The position numbers were made by a program, and so were the translations under genes. From Gigaspora rosea (lineage: Eukaryota > Glomeromycota > Glomeromycetes > Diversisporales > Gigasporaceae): a stretch of DNA of 64,000 nt. A model generated the notes under the pieces. That model made no database searches. It was given only the letters and a program-made list of their open reading frames with translations, and had not been told where the DNA came from. This document shows positions 45,240-57,500 of this stretch, piece by piece (within the stretch, counting starts at the first letter, position 1; every line of letters begins with the position of its first letter). The stretch is taken from NCBI GenBank assembly GCA_003550325.1, contig QKWP01000217.1:273828-337827 (forward strand). Direction: 5' to 3'.

Positions 45240-45331
45240 TATAATTATTTCATTATTTCATTTCAGTTATGACTTTAATATTTTAACACCAATTATAATT
45301 GTACTTATAATCGTCATATCATATATTGTTA

Positions 45332-45698
45332 GGCCACATAAAGTTAAATTTTCTTTCTGCATTACCTGCCGAACCAAAATTTTCAAAATAGAACTTTTTT
45401 TAGGATCCATACAGGATTAATTTAATGATATTAATGAATATAGTTCAAAACATTCAATATTAATTATCGTAAATTGTGAAGTATCTGGTGAGTTACTGAT
45501 GAGTTCGGTAATTAACAATAAAAATTTATAAATCACGGTAATTTGAAACAAATAAAATGTCATTCAAGGAAGAGTAAGCTTTGGTTACAAAAAAACTCAT
45601 GAATATAATTTAGGCAATTAATAGCAGAAAAACCCGATATACTGACCAAAATTTCGAAACCTAGGTATTGTAAAACGAAGAATCAACTTTGTTTGGCC
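45332..45698. mobile_element. GGCCA-ended MITE in copy 3
   Basis: 367 bp, complete ends GGCCACATAAAG ... CTTTGTTTGGCC, flanked by TTA and TTG. Confidence 0.7.
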
Positions 45699-47743
45699 TT
45701 GTCTTTTTATATTTATATCTATTAATTTTTAATTATATTGTTAACAAGATATTTAAATTATGTATAAGGGCTATAACATTTAATACAAAGGCGTGAGACG
45801 AGAAAAAAGTCGAAAAAATACGATTAGGCCATCTTCATATTAGTTAAAACTGTTAAATTCTATAAATACACATATAATCTAACTACAAAACCGGACAAAA
45901 AATTGATAATAAAATGTCCTATCGCTATATAAAAATAAATTAAAATAAATAGTTACGTGCTTTTTGAATAAAAATAAGCATCGACACATAATAAATATGC
46001 GAATTTTGGGTCCGTAGTATTTCACAACTCACTTTAAAGACAGTTTATAGACACTTTAATTTATAGATGAAGCTATTTTTAATTCACGGACAAATTCATT
46101 TTGTAGACAATATATTTCACTGACAGCTTTTTTCAGAATTAATTTTTTATAAGTTTATCAAACAAACTTTATTCTAAATGACAGTCTAGAATTATTTTAT
46201 CTGTGAAATGAGCTGTCGGTGAAATAATTTGTCTATAAATGAACTTGCCTGTAAATTAATCGTCTGTAAAATAACCTTTGCTTGTAATTAAATCCTCTGC
46301 GAACTATTGATGAGTTGATCGTAACTGAGTGAAACCGATTTCATTAAATAAAATTCATTTGATCTTAATAGCAATAGAAACAATAGTCTCACCTTCATCA
46401 TATTATATATTATCTTAGAGTAACACGAATACCAAATCCGGTATGCTCGTGCTCATACACATCTATGTCTCACCAAAACAGCACATTTTAGATGTGAAAT
46501 TATAGATTTGTAATTCCCGCAACATTTTAAGAACTCCCATTCTAGATGGCAATGCTGCAGGAAAATTATTTCCACAATTGTGGAAATAATTCCACAACCA
46601 TTTTTTGATCTCACAACTTGTGGAATTGATCATACAGTAATAATTCCACAATTTAGGCAGAAGTGACATTTTTAATTTAAGAATTTATAGGACGTCAGAA
46701 ATGCAATTTATGCATAAATTGTGGAATTACTAAATTTATCCATGTTCAATTCCACAACCGTTGCGTGGTATTAAAAAAAACGGTTGTGTAATTATTTCCA
46801 CAATTGGTAATAATTATATCCTGACCATTGGGAATTGGCGGAAACGAAGTTTCCGCTTATTCACATATGGATCATGATATTATTATTGCTGATTCCCCTA
46901 CATCATTAAGCATGAATACGCTCTTATTGGTTGTGGTTCTCTGGTTGACCATGGAGGTACATATGACACGATATTATATACTTGGTATGAAATTTCATGC
47001 CACATTTTTATAGGTTAACATTTGTTAACATTTGCGTATGGTTTTCATTTTTAACTTATCAGTTAACCCAGTGACTGACGGTCACATGATAAACATATCA
47101 TTGTTTACTAGAATTAAACAGACTTGCCTAAACTATATCTTTAAACTAAGCATAATTTAGACCGAATTGTTATGTGATATTGTGATGATCATTAGGTAAA
47201 CTCTTCTTAAATCTTTCCATTGAGGTGGTATTTTGTATTTGATTCAAATCATGATCATTTGAATTTATGAGGAGATCTCTAAGCTCACACGTGATGTTTA
47301 TATAGTCTTGATAGTGTCTTGATTATGGATGCTGCTTAATGATACAGTATTATGTCACATTATTATGAATATCATTTGTTTTCTAAACTATGATTCATTT
47401 AACTTATCAAATGCACCATTGAATAAATAATCTACATAATTGTGTTTATAGGACGAAACTTTTGTAATTGTACTTAATAATTTATTATGGTTAATTACAG
47501 ATTTCACCCTGAGGAGAAAGATCGTCTGATTGGCTAATGAATTCTATTTAATTTTATATTATTTATGCAAGTTAAATTACTTTTTAGAAAAAGGAAATCA
47601 ACACATAAGGGCTTTATTGAAAGTTATTGGAGTTATAGGCTCCATAACTAAAAAATCTTTAATAAAAGTTATTATTATTAGTGATGGGAAAAATGCGCAT
47701 TTTAAAATAACATGCACATGAATTCGAATTAATGCGCACGTTA

Positions 47744-48997
47744 GGCCGTTCGAAATTGATTCATTGATTAACATCACTTTTCCAGGACTCATGGGAGGAG
47801 GGAGGGGGGTAAAATGAAACGAACATATGTAACGAACATATAAAAATGAAGCAATTTCATTGGTTGATGTAAATCAGGTGACTGGTGAGAGTCATTCAGC
47901 GTTTTGATTGGCTGTTCATTTTTCGGAGGAGGGGGAGACTTCAGCTGGGGTGATGTTAACTGTAAAATTAACTTCAAACGGCCTTAACATTACATTCCTC
48001 TTATAAAAGAAAGGAGCAAAAATAAATAAATATCGGTATTATTTTATCCGATAAAAAGAACTTTGTACGTATGTACAATTTTTACAGGCAAAATTCTCGT
48101 GATCTAGTGATCGGATCTGCATCATTTTAAAGTATGTAAGCAGCGATCACAGATTGGAATTTTGGGTTTTCCAAATTCCTATTGGTCGAGCAAATTTTGT
48201 CCGGATGATTCCGTAAAAGCCAAATGTTTATTCAAATATTTCTTCTCGTTAATACTAGTTTTCTAGCTCTTCACAATCGAACAAAAAACACTTCGGAAGC
48301 TCTTTATTCAGCAGTTTTTTGTTGAATCGTTTTATTGCAAACTGAAAAAAACATATATGAGAGGACAGCAAATAGGAATTAAAATTTTAGCTTTATTTAT
48401 TATTATTTATTTATTTTTCTTTTTTTAAGTTTTTATTTTTTTTTTAATTCGTTTTTTATTTTTAAATTATTTTATTTTAACCGCGAAATAATGCACAGAG
48501 TTATTTCGAGTTTCGGCCTGAATTAATCTTAATTTAGGCCGAAATTAGAAACCACACCCATCGAGTTGTTTCGTGGTTATGCAGTATTTATTTTTTTTAA
48601 TTTTTACCGGGGGACATCAAAGAGGAAGGGGAGGGGTGATATTAACCGAAAGCTTAACTTCAAACGGGTTTTAGGTAGTAATATAATACAGTAATAAGCA
48701 AAATTGCCTAAGATCATCAAATTCTTAATTTGATTGGTCAGGTATCACGTGATTCTGCTCCGCTTTAGACGACCTCATATATAGAGCTAAGTACGTACGT
48801 TCGTACATACGTCAGCTACTAGTAACTAGTAATATCATGCACGAAGTAATAAATCGAATTTATACAGTATATGGATTTTGATTTCTAAATAAGGATAATA
48901 TTTCATTATTTTTATTTTTTTCATATGTTCATTTTACCCGGGGGCCGGGGGACCACTGGGGGGGTGATGTTAACCAAAAAATTAACTTCAAACGGCC
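47744..48997. mobile_element. PIF/Harbinger-like composite element, TTA target
   Basis: Ends GGCCGTTCGAAATTGATT ... TTAACTTCAAACGGCC, flanked by TTA (47,741-47,743 and 48,998-49,000). Copy 1 reads 'cacg-tta-tataaaatgcgc' (empty site). A complete terminus followed by TTA also lies at 47,982-47,985 and a third near 48,650, so this is probably several MITE copies in a row. No transposase frame. Confidence 0.85.
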
Positions 48998-49296
48998 TTA
49001 TATAAAATGCGCATGATATCGTATGATATAATTTTTGGATTTATATTATCCCTTCTGAAAATATCGGATACGTGCTCAAATTTTTACCACGATCTTGCTC
49101 ATCTTTTATGTTCATTCATTTTTTTTCGAAATTTTTCGAGACTTTTGCATCCATATTCCTTAATTCCGCCTGATAATAGGCTCACTGACCTAAATTATAT
49201 ATATTTTAATTTTCATATATAAAATTTAGATAGGATAAAATGCGAATGATTCCGAAACATGCGCATTAATGCGCACGATTAAGGAATCATGCGCAC

Positions 49297-49735
49297 TGTT
49301 ACGGGAAGAAATGGACAATATTTTATTTATACGATGCAAAAGATGATAAGAAGGCAGTTCGCCAGAGGCGTGACTTGGTGATTTAACACGATTTAGTATA
49401 AAAGTGGCTTATGTATTAATTTAGTCTGAGTTGATTATATATTTTATTGGATTTAACTATGGATCATCCGAAGATTGTCCTTAAGAAGAACGAAACAACC
49501 TCCTTTTTATACTTTCTGAATATTATAGAAACTGCGAAGCTTTAACAAACTAAAAACATACGTATTTTACCTCATCCGACTTTAACATGCCATGTGTATC
49601 AGGCGATATATGGCCTGATATAATTAAATCACCCCACAGTAAGGCTAAGTCTCATACATCGAGATTATTCATGGCCGTCACATGAAATGTGGCATAGTAT
49701 AAATCTATGATCGACATTACTTTTTGCCTGTGACA
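49297..49735 (-). mobile_element. Solo LTR of the 19,394 family, reversed
   Basis: 439 bp, TGTTACGGG ... CCTGTGACA, the reverse complement of the LTR type at 19,394. It contains the GGCAGTTCGCCAGAGGCGTG block in reverse. Flanks GCAC (49,293-49,296) and GCAT (49,736-49,739); the remnant in copy 2 keeps the right flank as GCAC, confirming a 4-bp duplication. No interior is present. Confidence 0.88.
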
Positions 49736-49952
49736 GCATGCATGAAACCCATCTCTAATTATTATATTAACTTTTTAAATGAATGAAGGTTAAAGATCTT
49801 TTTTAGCTATAAAGTCCTATAACTTTTATAACACTTTTTAATTTTTCTTTATTCTCCGTAATTTTTATCTTTTTTATTTAAAAAAAACTAAGTACAGGCA
49901 AATTGTCATGTTAGATTAATATTAGGTTACACGAGATGTAACGTAGAAATAC

Positions 49953-50195
49953 GTATACAATATTGGGCAAAAATTGTAGAATAATTGGCAAATGATCACG
50001 TGCAGCTCTGCGGCACGTGTAGCCAATTATTTGCCAAATTACTGTATTCGACAATTTGGTATTATCCGGCAATTTATGATCATGATTGGTAGGGAGTTGC
50101 TCGCTGAGTTTTAATTAAATAAACATGTTTACATCATAACACATGAAAAAATAACAAGAAATAAATTCATGATCATATGAGTTTGCCGGATAAAG
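49953..50195. mobile_element. Small insertion unique to copy 3
   Basis: Copies 1 and 2 pass from 'cgtagaaatac' to 'agattatccg' directly; here about 240 bp intervene. It contains TTATCCGGCAATTTATGATC with an inverted partner ending TTTGCCGGATAA, and a GCACGTG-rich palindrome near 50,000. Probably a MITE; ends and target duplication are unclear. Confidence 0.55.
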
Positions 50196-50754
50196 TAGAT
50201 TATCCGTCTTGATGTATAATGCTATAGGATTTTACTGACGATTTATTTTTCGTAAAATTTACTAGCTAAAATTTACTAGTCAATAAAAAAAACCTGAAAA
50301 CAGTCAAAGAAAACGATGGTTACATATTTGTAATATTGAAAATCCCGAAATCATATATATATTTATATCTTTCTTTTTCTTTCTTTCTTTTTTCCTTTTT
50401 TTCCTTTTTTTTTTTGCATATTCGTAATTATCTTTCCCTTGTAATGCCTCTAGAATATTCTTTTGCCACAACATTTTTACGTAATACATGCCTTTATATG
50501 TCATACATATTTTTGTACATATTAAATAACTTATGCCATAATAAATATCATTGCAACTTAAAGCCTATAAAAATAATAAATCATAACAGTAAATGAGAAA
50601 CATAAATGTACGAAATCGATATTATGATTTTAGAGATTTTCATAAAGATATATTAAAAACATAAAAATTAGGTGCTGGTGTTTTAAAGAAAATTAGCGCG
50701 GTTGCAGATCGTAAACAACTCATCTAAATTATTTGTTCGACATTATTTATCACA

Positions 50755-51889
50755 GAAATAAAAGGAGAAAACGGAAGAAACTCGGTAGAATCAAAATGTT
50801 CGGCATTATTAATCGCGGAATATTCGGAATTTAATAGAGATGACGGAAGGAAATCGGTAGAATCAAAAGGTTCGGCGTTATTAATCTCAGAACATTCGGA
50901 ATTTAATGGAAATGAAGGAAGAAAATCGGTAGAAGGTTGTTCGGCATTATTAATCTCGGAACATACGGAATATTCCGGAGATGACGAAAGAAAATCGGTG
51001 GAGTCAAAAATTGGTGATTCGACATTATTAATTATGGAACTTTCGGAATATATTAGAGGTGACGGAAGAAAATTGATAGAATCAAAAGTTTGATATATTT
51101 CTGTATCATTATTTATCTTGGAATCTTCAATCGTTGGATAGGAAAATAAAGGCCAATCGAAACTTTGGAATCCAAACTTTGTTTGTTCCGAAATATTATA
51201 CTTTGTGATATAAATATTGTCAATTCGAGAAGTTTCAGATGTTTTTTGTGATTCTTTTAATGCTACTTCAATCGTTTTTTCATGGTTTTCTGGGGATCGT
51301 TCAATTTTTCGACGTGTATTCTTTGGTTTTGAATTTTTTTCGTTATTTCGACGGTATTCTTCGAGTTTGAATTTTTTTCGTTATTTCGACGTGTTTTCTT
51401 AGGATTTGAATTTTTTACATTAATTTTTTTCGGTTTATATTTAAAACCTTTATATATCTCTTTATGTCTATCTTTTGCCAGCTGTTCGAGAACTTCGAAG
51501 CAGCGAACAGCTTCTTTTGGCAGATTCTTCCATACATTTTTTGCTAAACATGAAATATCAGCTAATTTCATTTTTCTTCCGCTTTGTTTTTGTTTCGCTA
51601 TGAAATCTCTTCGAAATAAAAAAAATTTATTCAGTGGCCGAGGAGGCGATGCGGATTGAGGATTTTTTCGATGTCTTTTTGCTACACGAATATTTGGAGG
51701 ATGCGAAATAAGCTCTTCGACATCTAATGTTAATTTATACGGGGATCTACTGAATAGTTCATTATTGAATGAATTTTCATAAAAAGTTTTTTGAATTTCT
51801 TTCGATTCGTTCAAAATTTCTTCCGATTGATCATGAAATCGTGTTTTATTTTTTTTTTTTTTTTGAGGATTCAAAAATAAATGATGCAT
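50755..51889 (-). pseudogene. HMG-box gene copy 3, probably decayed
   Basis: Clear paralogue of copies 1 and 2. The frame 51,263-51,889 (208 codons) keeps the whole HMG box (PPRPLNKFFLFRRDF ... KDRHKEIYKGFKY). Two changes set it apart. The ATG used as start in copies 1 and 2 is TTG here (near 51,813), leaving an upstream ATG that adds about 26 Lys/Asn-rich residues read from a poly-T/A region. Near 51,353 one base is missing in the basic-repeat region (CGACGGTATTC against CGACGTGTATTC in copy 2), so translation ends at 51,263 in a foreign frame. The FDSTDFLPS-type repeats are still visible downstream (50,755-51,090) in another frame. A short HMG-box protein without the acidic tail is possible, but decay is more likely. 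Confidence 0.8.
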
Positions 51890-53173
51890 TGCCTTTAAAT
51901 AAAAAAATTTTCTTTTAATATACTAATTGTTTTATTTATTTATTTATTTATTTATTTATTTTTTTTTTTTAAAAAAAAAACAAAGTTCACGATTTATCTA
52001 ACTGCATATTGTTTGTACAACAGAAATAAGAAAAACTATTGCATCCAAATAGCTTATTTAGTATCGCCTTTCCGGAATTACTGGAAGCTTGAATAAACTG
52101 TTTGGTATATAATTTTGGCAGACAGCTTATAAAACAAAAATTTCTTATTTTAGCTGTAATGACACCTACGCTAAACTTTGTAATACGCATGCACATACGT
52201 GCATACATGGCTGATAAATATGTTGTACATATGTACCTACATACAGTATGCTTTACCATTTACCCAATTTCCACTAGTAAATTGACAAAACAAATTAGTG
52301 ACGGTCTCTTATTGTTTTTCGGAATATTAGAACGTGCATAGAAACTTACAGATCCTAACAATATCCCTATTAAAAATTTAAAAAAAGCCATAGTATTATG
52401 AGAATCTAAAAATATGGGTTAATAAAAATATAATATGCTGTATAATCTAGCAGGTCTGCTCAACCAATTGAAAAACTAAGTTCAAACTAGAGATGTTAAA
52501 AGCATTTTCGACACTAGCTTAGCCGAATTCACTATGCTCTATGGTTCATTCCTTGATCAATGTGACTCATGCTTAAACTATAATTATATGTCAAACTTAA
52601 TTTGCTAAAAATAGTCCAATATTAGCTAATATAAAGTGGAATGACTCAAAATTTAGGTTTGTTATAAATTTAGCACGCATAAAATTTTTAACGGAATTAT
52701 GATGCGTTTTATCGTATGTATGTACGAACGTACCATAGAATTTTCTAGATAATTATTCTTTTTAAGTTGTTCATTAATACGGAAATAGTCACAAAAGATT
52801 TCACATGCATATGTACTGTACGTACATACATAGAATGAAAATTTATCGCTTGGGCATTACTATATTTAGCAAAAGTCTATAGACTGACCCGGAAATGAAA
52901 CATCCGGCATATTTCTTAGTGGTTAATGCAGATAAATTCGAAAGAATATTTCCAAATATGCAAACTATTGGTTTTTGGTTTTTTATGCATAATTAATGTC
53001 ATTTACACGATTTAAAGTTTTTATCTATTGTTTACTTCACACAACTCTTTAAAATGCATAATCTTCTTGATTGCAGCATACTTAGAGTTTTATTGTATAT
53101 AAAAAATCATGTATTCGAGCAACGCAGTCTCCCTAAAACCTGGTACGAAATTACGGAATTATCCTATTAGGTA
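51890..53173 (-). promoter_or_regulatory. 5' region of HMG-box gene 3
   Basis: Equivalent of the upstream blocks of the other copies, with TTTA microsatellite and T-run/A-run at about 51,935-51,980. The distal half is the most diverged of all four copies. Confidence 0.35.
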
Positions 53174-53269
53174 CGTTTTAGAAGGCGAAATTACCCCTCC
53201 CGGTAATGATATGCGATTAACATAGCACAGCCGTCCAATTTTGTATTGAAACTAGCAATGTTAGATGTG

Positions 53270-53290
53270 GCGGGCGACTTCGTCGCCCGC
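53270..53290 (-). terminator. 3' terminal hairpin of the Helitron
   Basis: GCGGGCGAC - TTC - GTCGCCCGC, a perfect 9-bp GC-rich stem with a 3-base loop in AT-rich DNA, 5-15 bases before the candidate CTRR ends. Helitrons use such hairpins as the signal ending rolling-circle transfer. Confidence 0.8.
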
Positions 53291-54571
53291 TTGCGGTTTT
53301 TAAATGTTAGTGGATATATCATGTGACAAGCGTATGTAATCGTGTAATTATAATTATATGTAGAAGAAATACATGTGTAATTATAATCTGATGTAGAAAT
53401 ACATGTGTAATTTATGGAGCAGAGTGGAGGATCTTAAGTCCAGTCAATAGGTAAGAAATTTTTGGGCTTCAACGTCTGTTACAAGTGTGTATAGATTTTA
53501 TAAGTCCAATTTGATAATCGAGCAAAATTATTGTTTTTAAATGTACAGTACGTAATGTATGATGACGTATAAAATTTAACTTCTATAGCGTATTTAATTT
53601 AACTTCTACATGCAATTTCGACCTAATTGATTATTCATATTTTTTCGCAATAGCCTATAGTTATATGATCTTTAGCAGTAATAAAACAATATTGGAGGTA
53701 TTGGTCTCTTTAAAAGATATATGTATTTTCTTATAGCTAGCTTACAAGTTGCTTTAAAAACTAAGATCTAATGAGAATCAATTGCTTAAATGTTTGTGAT
53801 TTAATTATATGAGAGAACAATACATCACTAATTATTATGATATAATTACATTATATTAACGTAATTCACGTGCTAAATCGTCCTGAAACACTTATATTAC
53901 GGAAATTAGTAGCTTTTATATTTTTAGAGCATACAGATAAGTATATAATAGTTATACATTACACTAAAAAAATTTTCATTAACATATTGTAAATTAGTAG
54001 ATTTATGATGCAGCTTTGAAAATTTGTTTGCTAATACGAAGCGGCGTTCCGGAACCCAACGGATTTCGTTTTCCTAGTTATAATTATATGTAGAAATTCA
54101 ATATATATTGTAAATTGGTATTGGTTAGTGATAAGTATGAATTTTATGCTAGCGAGTAAGAATGTATATAATGGTGTAAATATAATTTAAAAAGAATTGG
54201 TTTTATTTTTTTGTAGTTTTATTCTTTGGTATGTTGCGATGTTTACATTGATTTGTTCTTATTGTAAAATGAGAATAAATTTTTATTTTTGATAATACGC
54301 TAGAACGGAATGCGAAGATAATTTTGTAAGTTATTATTTTATTCGTATTTTGACTTTTTTAAACGGTTGATAGTGGATATAATTGATATGCTTGGATTTT
54401 GTTGTTTTACTAGGGCGTGTAGTTGGTTTATTTTATATTTTGAACGGCAATAGCGATAAATATGTTTGACATTAATGAATGAAATTAAGCGAAAAAGATA
54501 AGGAAAAAGAATAATGTGTTGGTAAAAAGTAGAGGTAATTTAGGATATTTTGGGTAGGGAACGAATATAGT
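53291..54571. other. Helitron 3' non-coding region
   Basis: AT-rich, no frame or terminal repeat supported. It lies between the end of the helicase frame and the terminal hairpin. Confidence 0.5.
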
Positions 54572-57500
54572 TTATGTTGATATAGAATTGTGATACGGTA
54601 TGTTATTTAACGGTAGTGGATCAAGAGCGATAAGTTCTAATCGATCATATTCTTTGATCATAGAAGGGCTTGTCATGAATGCGGAACGATTTAATGAATG
54701 TATTTTTATATTGGTCCATTTAGTGCAACGACTCAGTGCAACGTAAGCCTGACCAGATTCGAATATTTGATTATCTAAGTTTAGCGATACATCAGGAAGG
54801 GTTAGGCCTTGGGTTTTGTGAACTGTTAATGCAAATGCGTTTTGTATGGGATATTGAGTACGGCTTGCAGGTAGACTATCAATTTCAAAATTGGTAGTAA
54901 TTTTGGTAAACGAAACATTTACTATGGCACCTTCAACGCAGAAACTGACATATATAATATTTGTATTTAGATCAAGATCTGTTATGATGCCTATAGTACC
55001 GTTGGCTATTCGGTGTTGACTTTGTGAATTATTTAGAAACATAACTCTCGCTCCGGGTTGAATTCTGATCGTTTTAGGTAGATTAGTTTTGTTCTTAAAA
55101 TCGTGTTGTCTTGAATCATCACTGCAGATTTGACCATTGATTGTATCAATGCAATTGGATATTGTAAATTTGTTTTCTTGGGTAGGGATCATCGTTAATA
55201 TTAATCTATTGATTGTATCAGCATTTTTTCTATATCCTACGATGTGTGTTGTGTTTAGATTTGTATATAAATCGGAGTCAATAGTCTCATTATGTTTTTG
55301 AAGCAACGTGTGCTATATTTGATCACTAATATCGCCTAATCTAATTTTTTGTAGAAGGTTGTAAAATAGTAGATCTTCAATTTGTCTTTGAGGTTCGCGA
55401 AGAAATAACGGGTAAAAGAGATTCCATAATGGTGATTGATAGACAGGAGAGCCATGAACCGGGGGTAGTTGTGCCAAGTCACCAACTAAAATAACGTTAA
55501 TGCCTCCGAATGGGTAATTGTTTAGATGCAATGATTCGAATAGTTCAGAAACATAGGTAAGAAGTTGGCCTGACACCATTGAGATTTCATTAATGATGAT
55601 TATATTAATTTGACGAAGAGCGTTTAAGAAGTTTGGGTCTTGAAATATAAGTGTTCGAAAGCCAAAATCATTTTGAATAATTCGTAATGCGGAATGGATT
55701 GTCATTCCATTGATGTTTTGAGCTGCAATTCCAGTCGGGCCATAAGGAGATAGTTTTGATGAAGTCTTTGAAAATGTTCTACTAATACACGTAACATATA
55801 GGATTTACCGGTGCCAGCCGAACCCGTAATAAAAAAAAGGGTAATGTGAACCATCTCGCGGGCCTAAATAGTTTGTTATGGTTTGTAAGCAATGATATTG
55901 ACTCGGTGGTAAGTTAATCGTTGGATTTACGGGTATAATTTTTGGCGGTATCTTGATAGAATCTATTTGTATTTTGATTATATCGAGGATATCTGTTGCT
56001 AAGATCGGGTATAAGGATGATAATATTGTTTCAATAAGAAGGTTAAATTGGTTTGAGATGTGTGTTGTCTGTCTTAATATGAATTCGTGATTTTGCGATT
56101 GGATTGATTGAAAAGCATCCGGAAATAAGGAAAAAAATGGTCTCTGTAATTTTGAAAATTACCAAGCATTTCATTTTCAGATCTGCATGGGAATTTTAGA
56201 AGTAGTTGTTGGTAAAAATATGGTTCGCCATGTTCTGGTCGCAAGGAACGCATACGGGTTAATATGGGATTCATGCGCTTAATAACAAAATTTCCAAGAT
56301 TATCTTGGTATATCGTTCTATTAGATGTATTTGGTAAGGATAATTTAATATCATATGCTTCAAAATACGTTTTATACGTCATGTCATTAAATATATCATC
56401 CAGTGGTCGAGCAAAGTACTTTTCTATTTTATTGTTCCAGTAAGGATCATCATCAGGAGAATTAATCATATAGAGAGGAAGAACTGCATTGGACCGAGTG
56501 TTTGGAGGGTCAATTGTCAGATACTGAACTTGTATCGACGAATTTATAATGCGTTCACCGAGTAATAAAAACATTAGTTCCATCAAACCCATTCGTCGTG
56601 CATGAATATATTCTCGATAATGGGTTTCTTCGCGTATATTAAATAGATGTGTTGGCTCTGATTTGCTTATATATTTAGTTATGTATCAGGCAAGTCCTTT
56701 GTTTGTAATATACTGAACATTTATATAAGCATTCCATATTATCAAGGTAGGTGCATAATATGGAATTACCCATTGATCTTCTGATGTTAGGCACCTATAT
56801 GTATATCTGTAGTTATCCGGGTCATAATATGTATATTCAGAAAACGGGCGAGGGGATTCTTTTTTACATGTAGACCCTGGTGGTGCTGGACCTCCAAATT
56901 TAGAGCTACACGTGTGTATTTGGAAAGTATTAACTTTTTGATAAAGCTCTTGTTCTAGATTAGGGTTTGGAAGAGTTGATCGAATAGTATCTATGTTAAT
57001 CATTTCGGTGATATTTGATGATGTCCAATAAACGCCATGTAAATGAGCTGCTCCACGATTTTGAAATTATATTCTGTCGAAAAAATGAGTATAAGAACCC
57101 CATTGACTAACGTTTGAATTTTTCCAGACATGTTTTTTAAGATTTTGTAATCTGTGAATAAAGTGAAGTGTTGTATGCAACGGTCTGTTGGTTGGTAATG
57201 GATTATTGTTATCTGTATTGACAAGTATATTACGAAGATGAGTCCATGATCCTTCAGCTATTGATAAGGTAACGAATATTGTTGGAAGACCAAGTTCGTG
57301 AATCATTGTATTTAAATGCATATTTTTTTTTTGAAAGTAGCCATCTCCAGTATGGATAAAGGAAGGAATTGGTGTTGTTTTTGTTTCACTATAATGCCTG
57401 CCACTTGTATATGTGCTTCTTTCGATGATTTCAATTGCAGTTCGTGGACGATGTGTTTCATTAGCTGTTGATTGACGAACTAACTGTTGTGTATTTTGGA

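Larger units (their letters stand above)
36521..45310. repeat. HMG-box segmental copy 2
   Basis: Same order as copy 1 but enlarged by four elements unique to it (37,238; 38,444; 39,848; 44,301) and reduced by two deletions: one between about 40,957 and the remnant LTR end at 40,979, one near 44,255. Nearly all insertions are recognisable from the empty sites in copies 1 and 3. Confidence 0.9.
47679..49757. mobile_element. hAT-type MITE with GCGCAT repeats, copy 3 (two insertions inside)
   Basis: The same insertion as 32,114-32,497: same ends and the same flanking ATTATTAT (47,671-47,678 and 49,758-49,765). It was later enlarged by the elements at 47,744-48,997 and 49,297-49,735. Confidence 0.9.
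45311..53173. repeat. HMG-box segmental copy 3 (rightmost)
   Basis: Same order as copies 1 and 2. The far end (about 52,640-53,173, ending near CCTATTAGGTA) is clearly more diverged from copies 1 and 2 than the rest, and the segment stops at the Helitron side. Specific insertions: a TTA-target element, a solo LTR (shared as a remnant with copy 2) and a piece at 49,953-50,195. Confidence 0.85.

Noticed and set aside
46828-47013. Plus-strand frame of 61 codons with a hydrophobic segment
   Set aside because: It starts in a hairpin, is interrupted in copy 2 and absent from copy 1; not conserved as a frame.
29060-53173. CRISPR-like array or phage-type defence locus in the tandem region
   Set aside because: The repeats are kilobase-size gene segments and transposon ends in eukaryotic DNA; no short regularly spaced repeats with unique spacers.
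57000-57224. Separate 74-codon gene overlapping the end of the Helitron N-terminal frame
   Set aside because: Out-of-frame shadow; the Rep frame itself runs through this region with the HUH motif.
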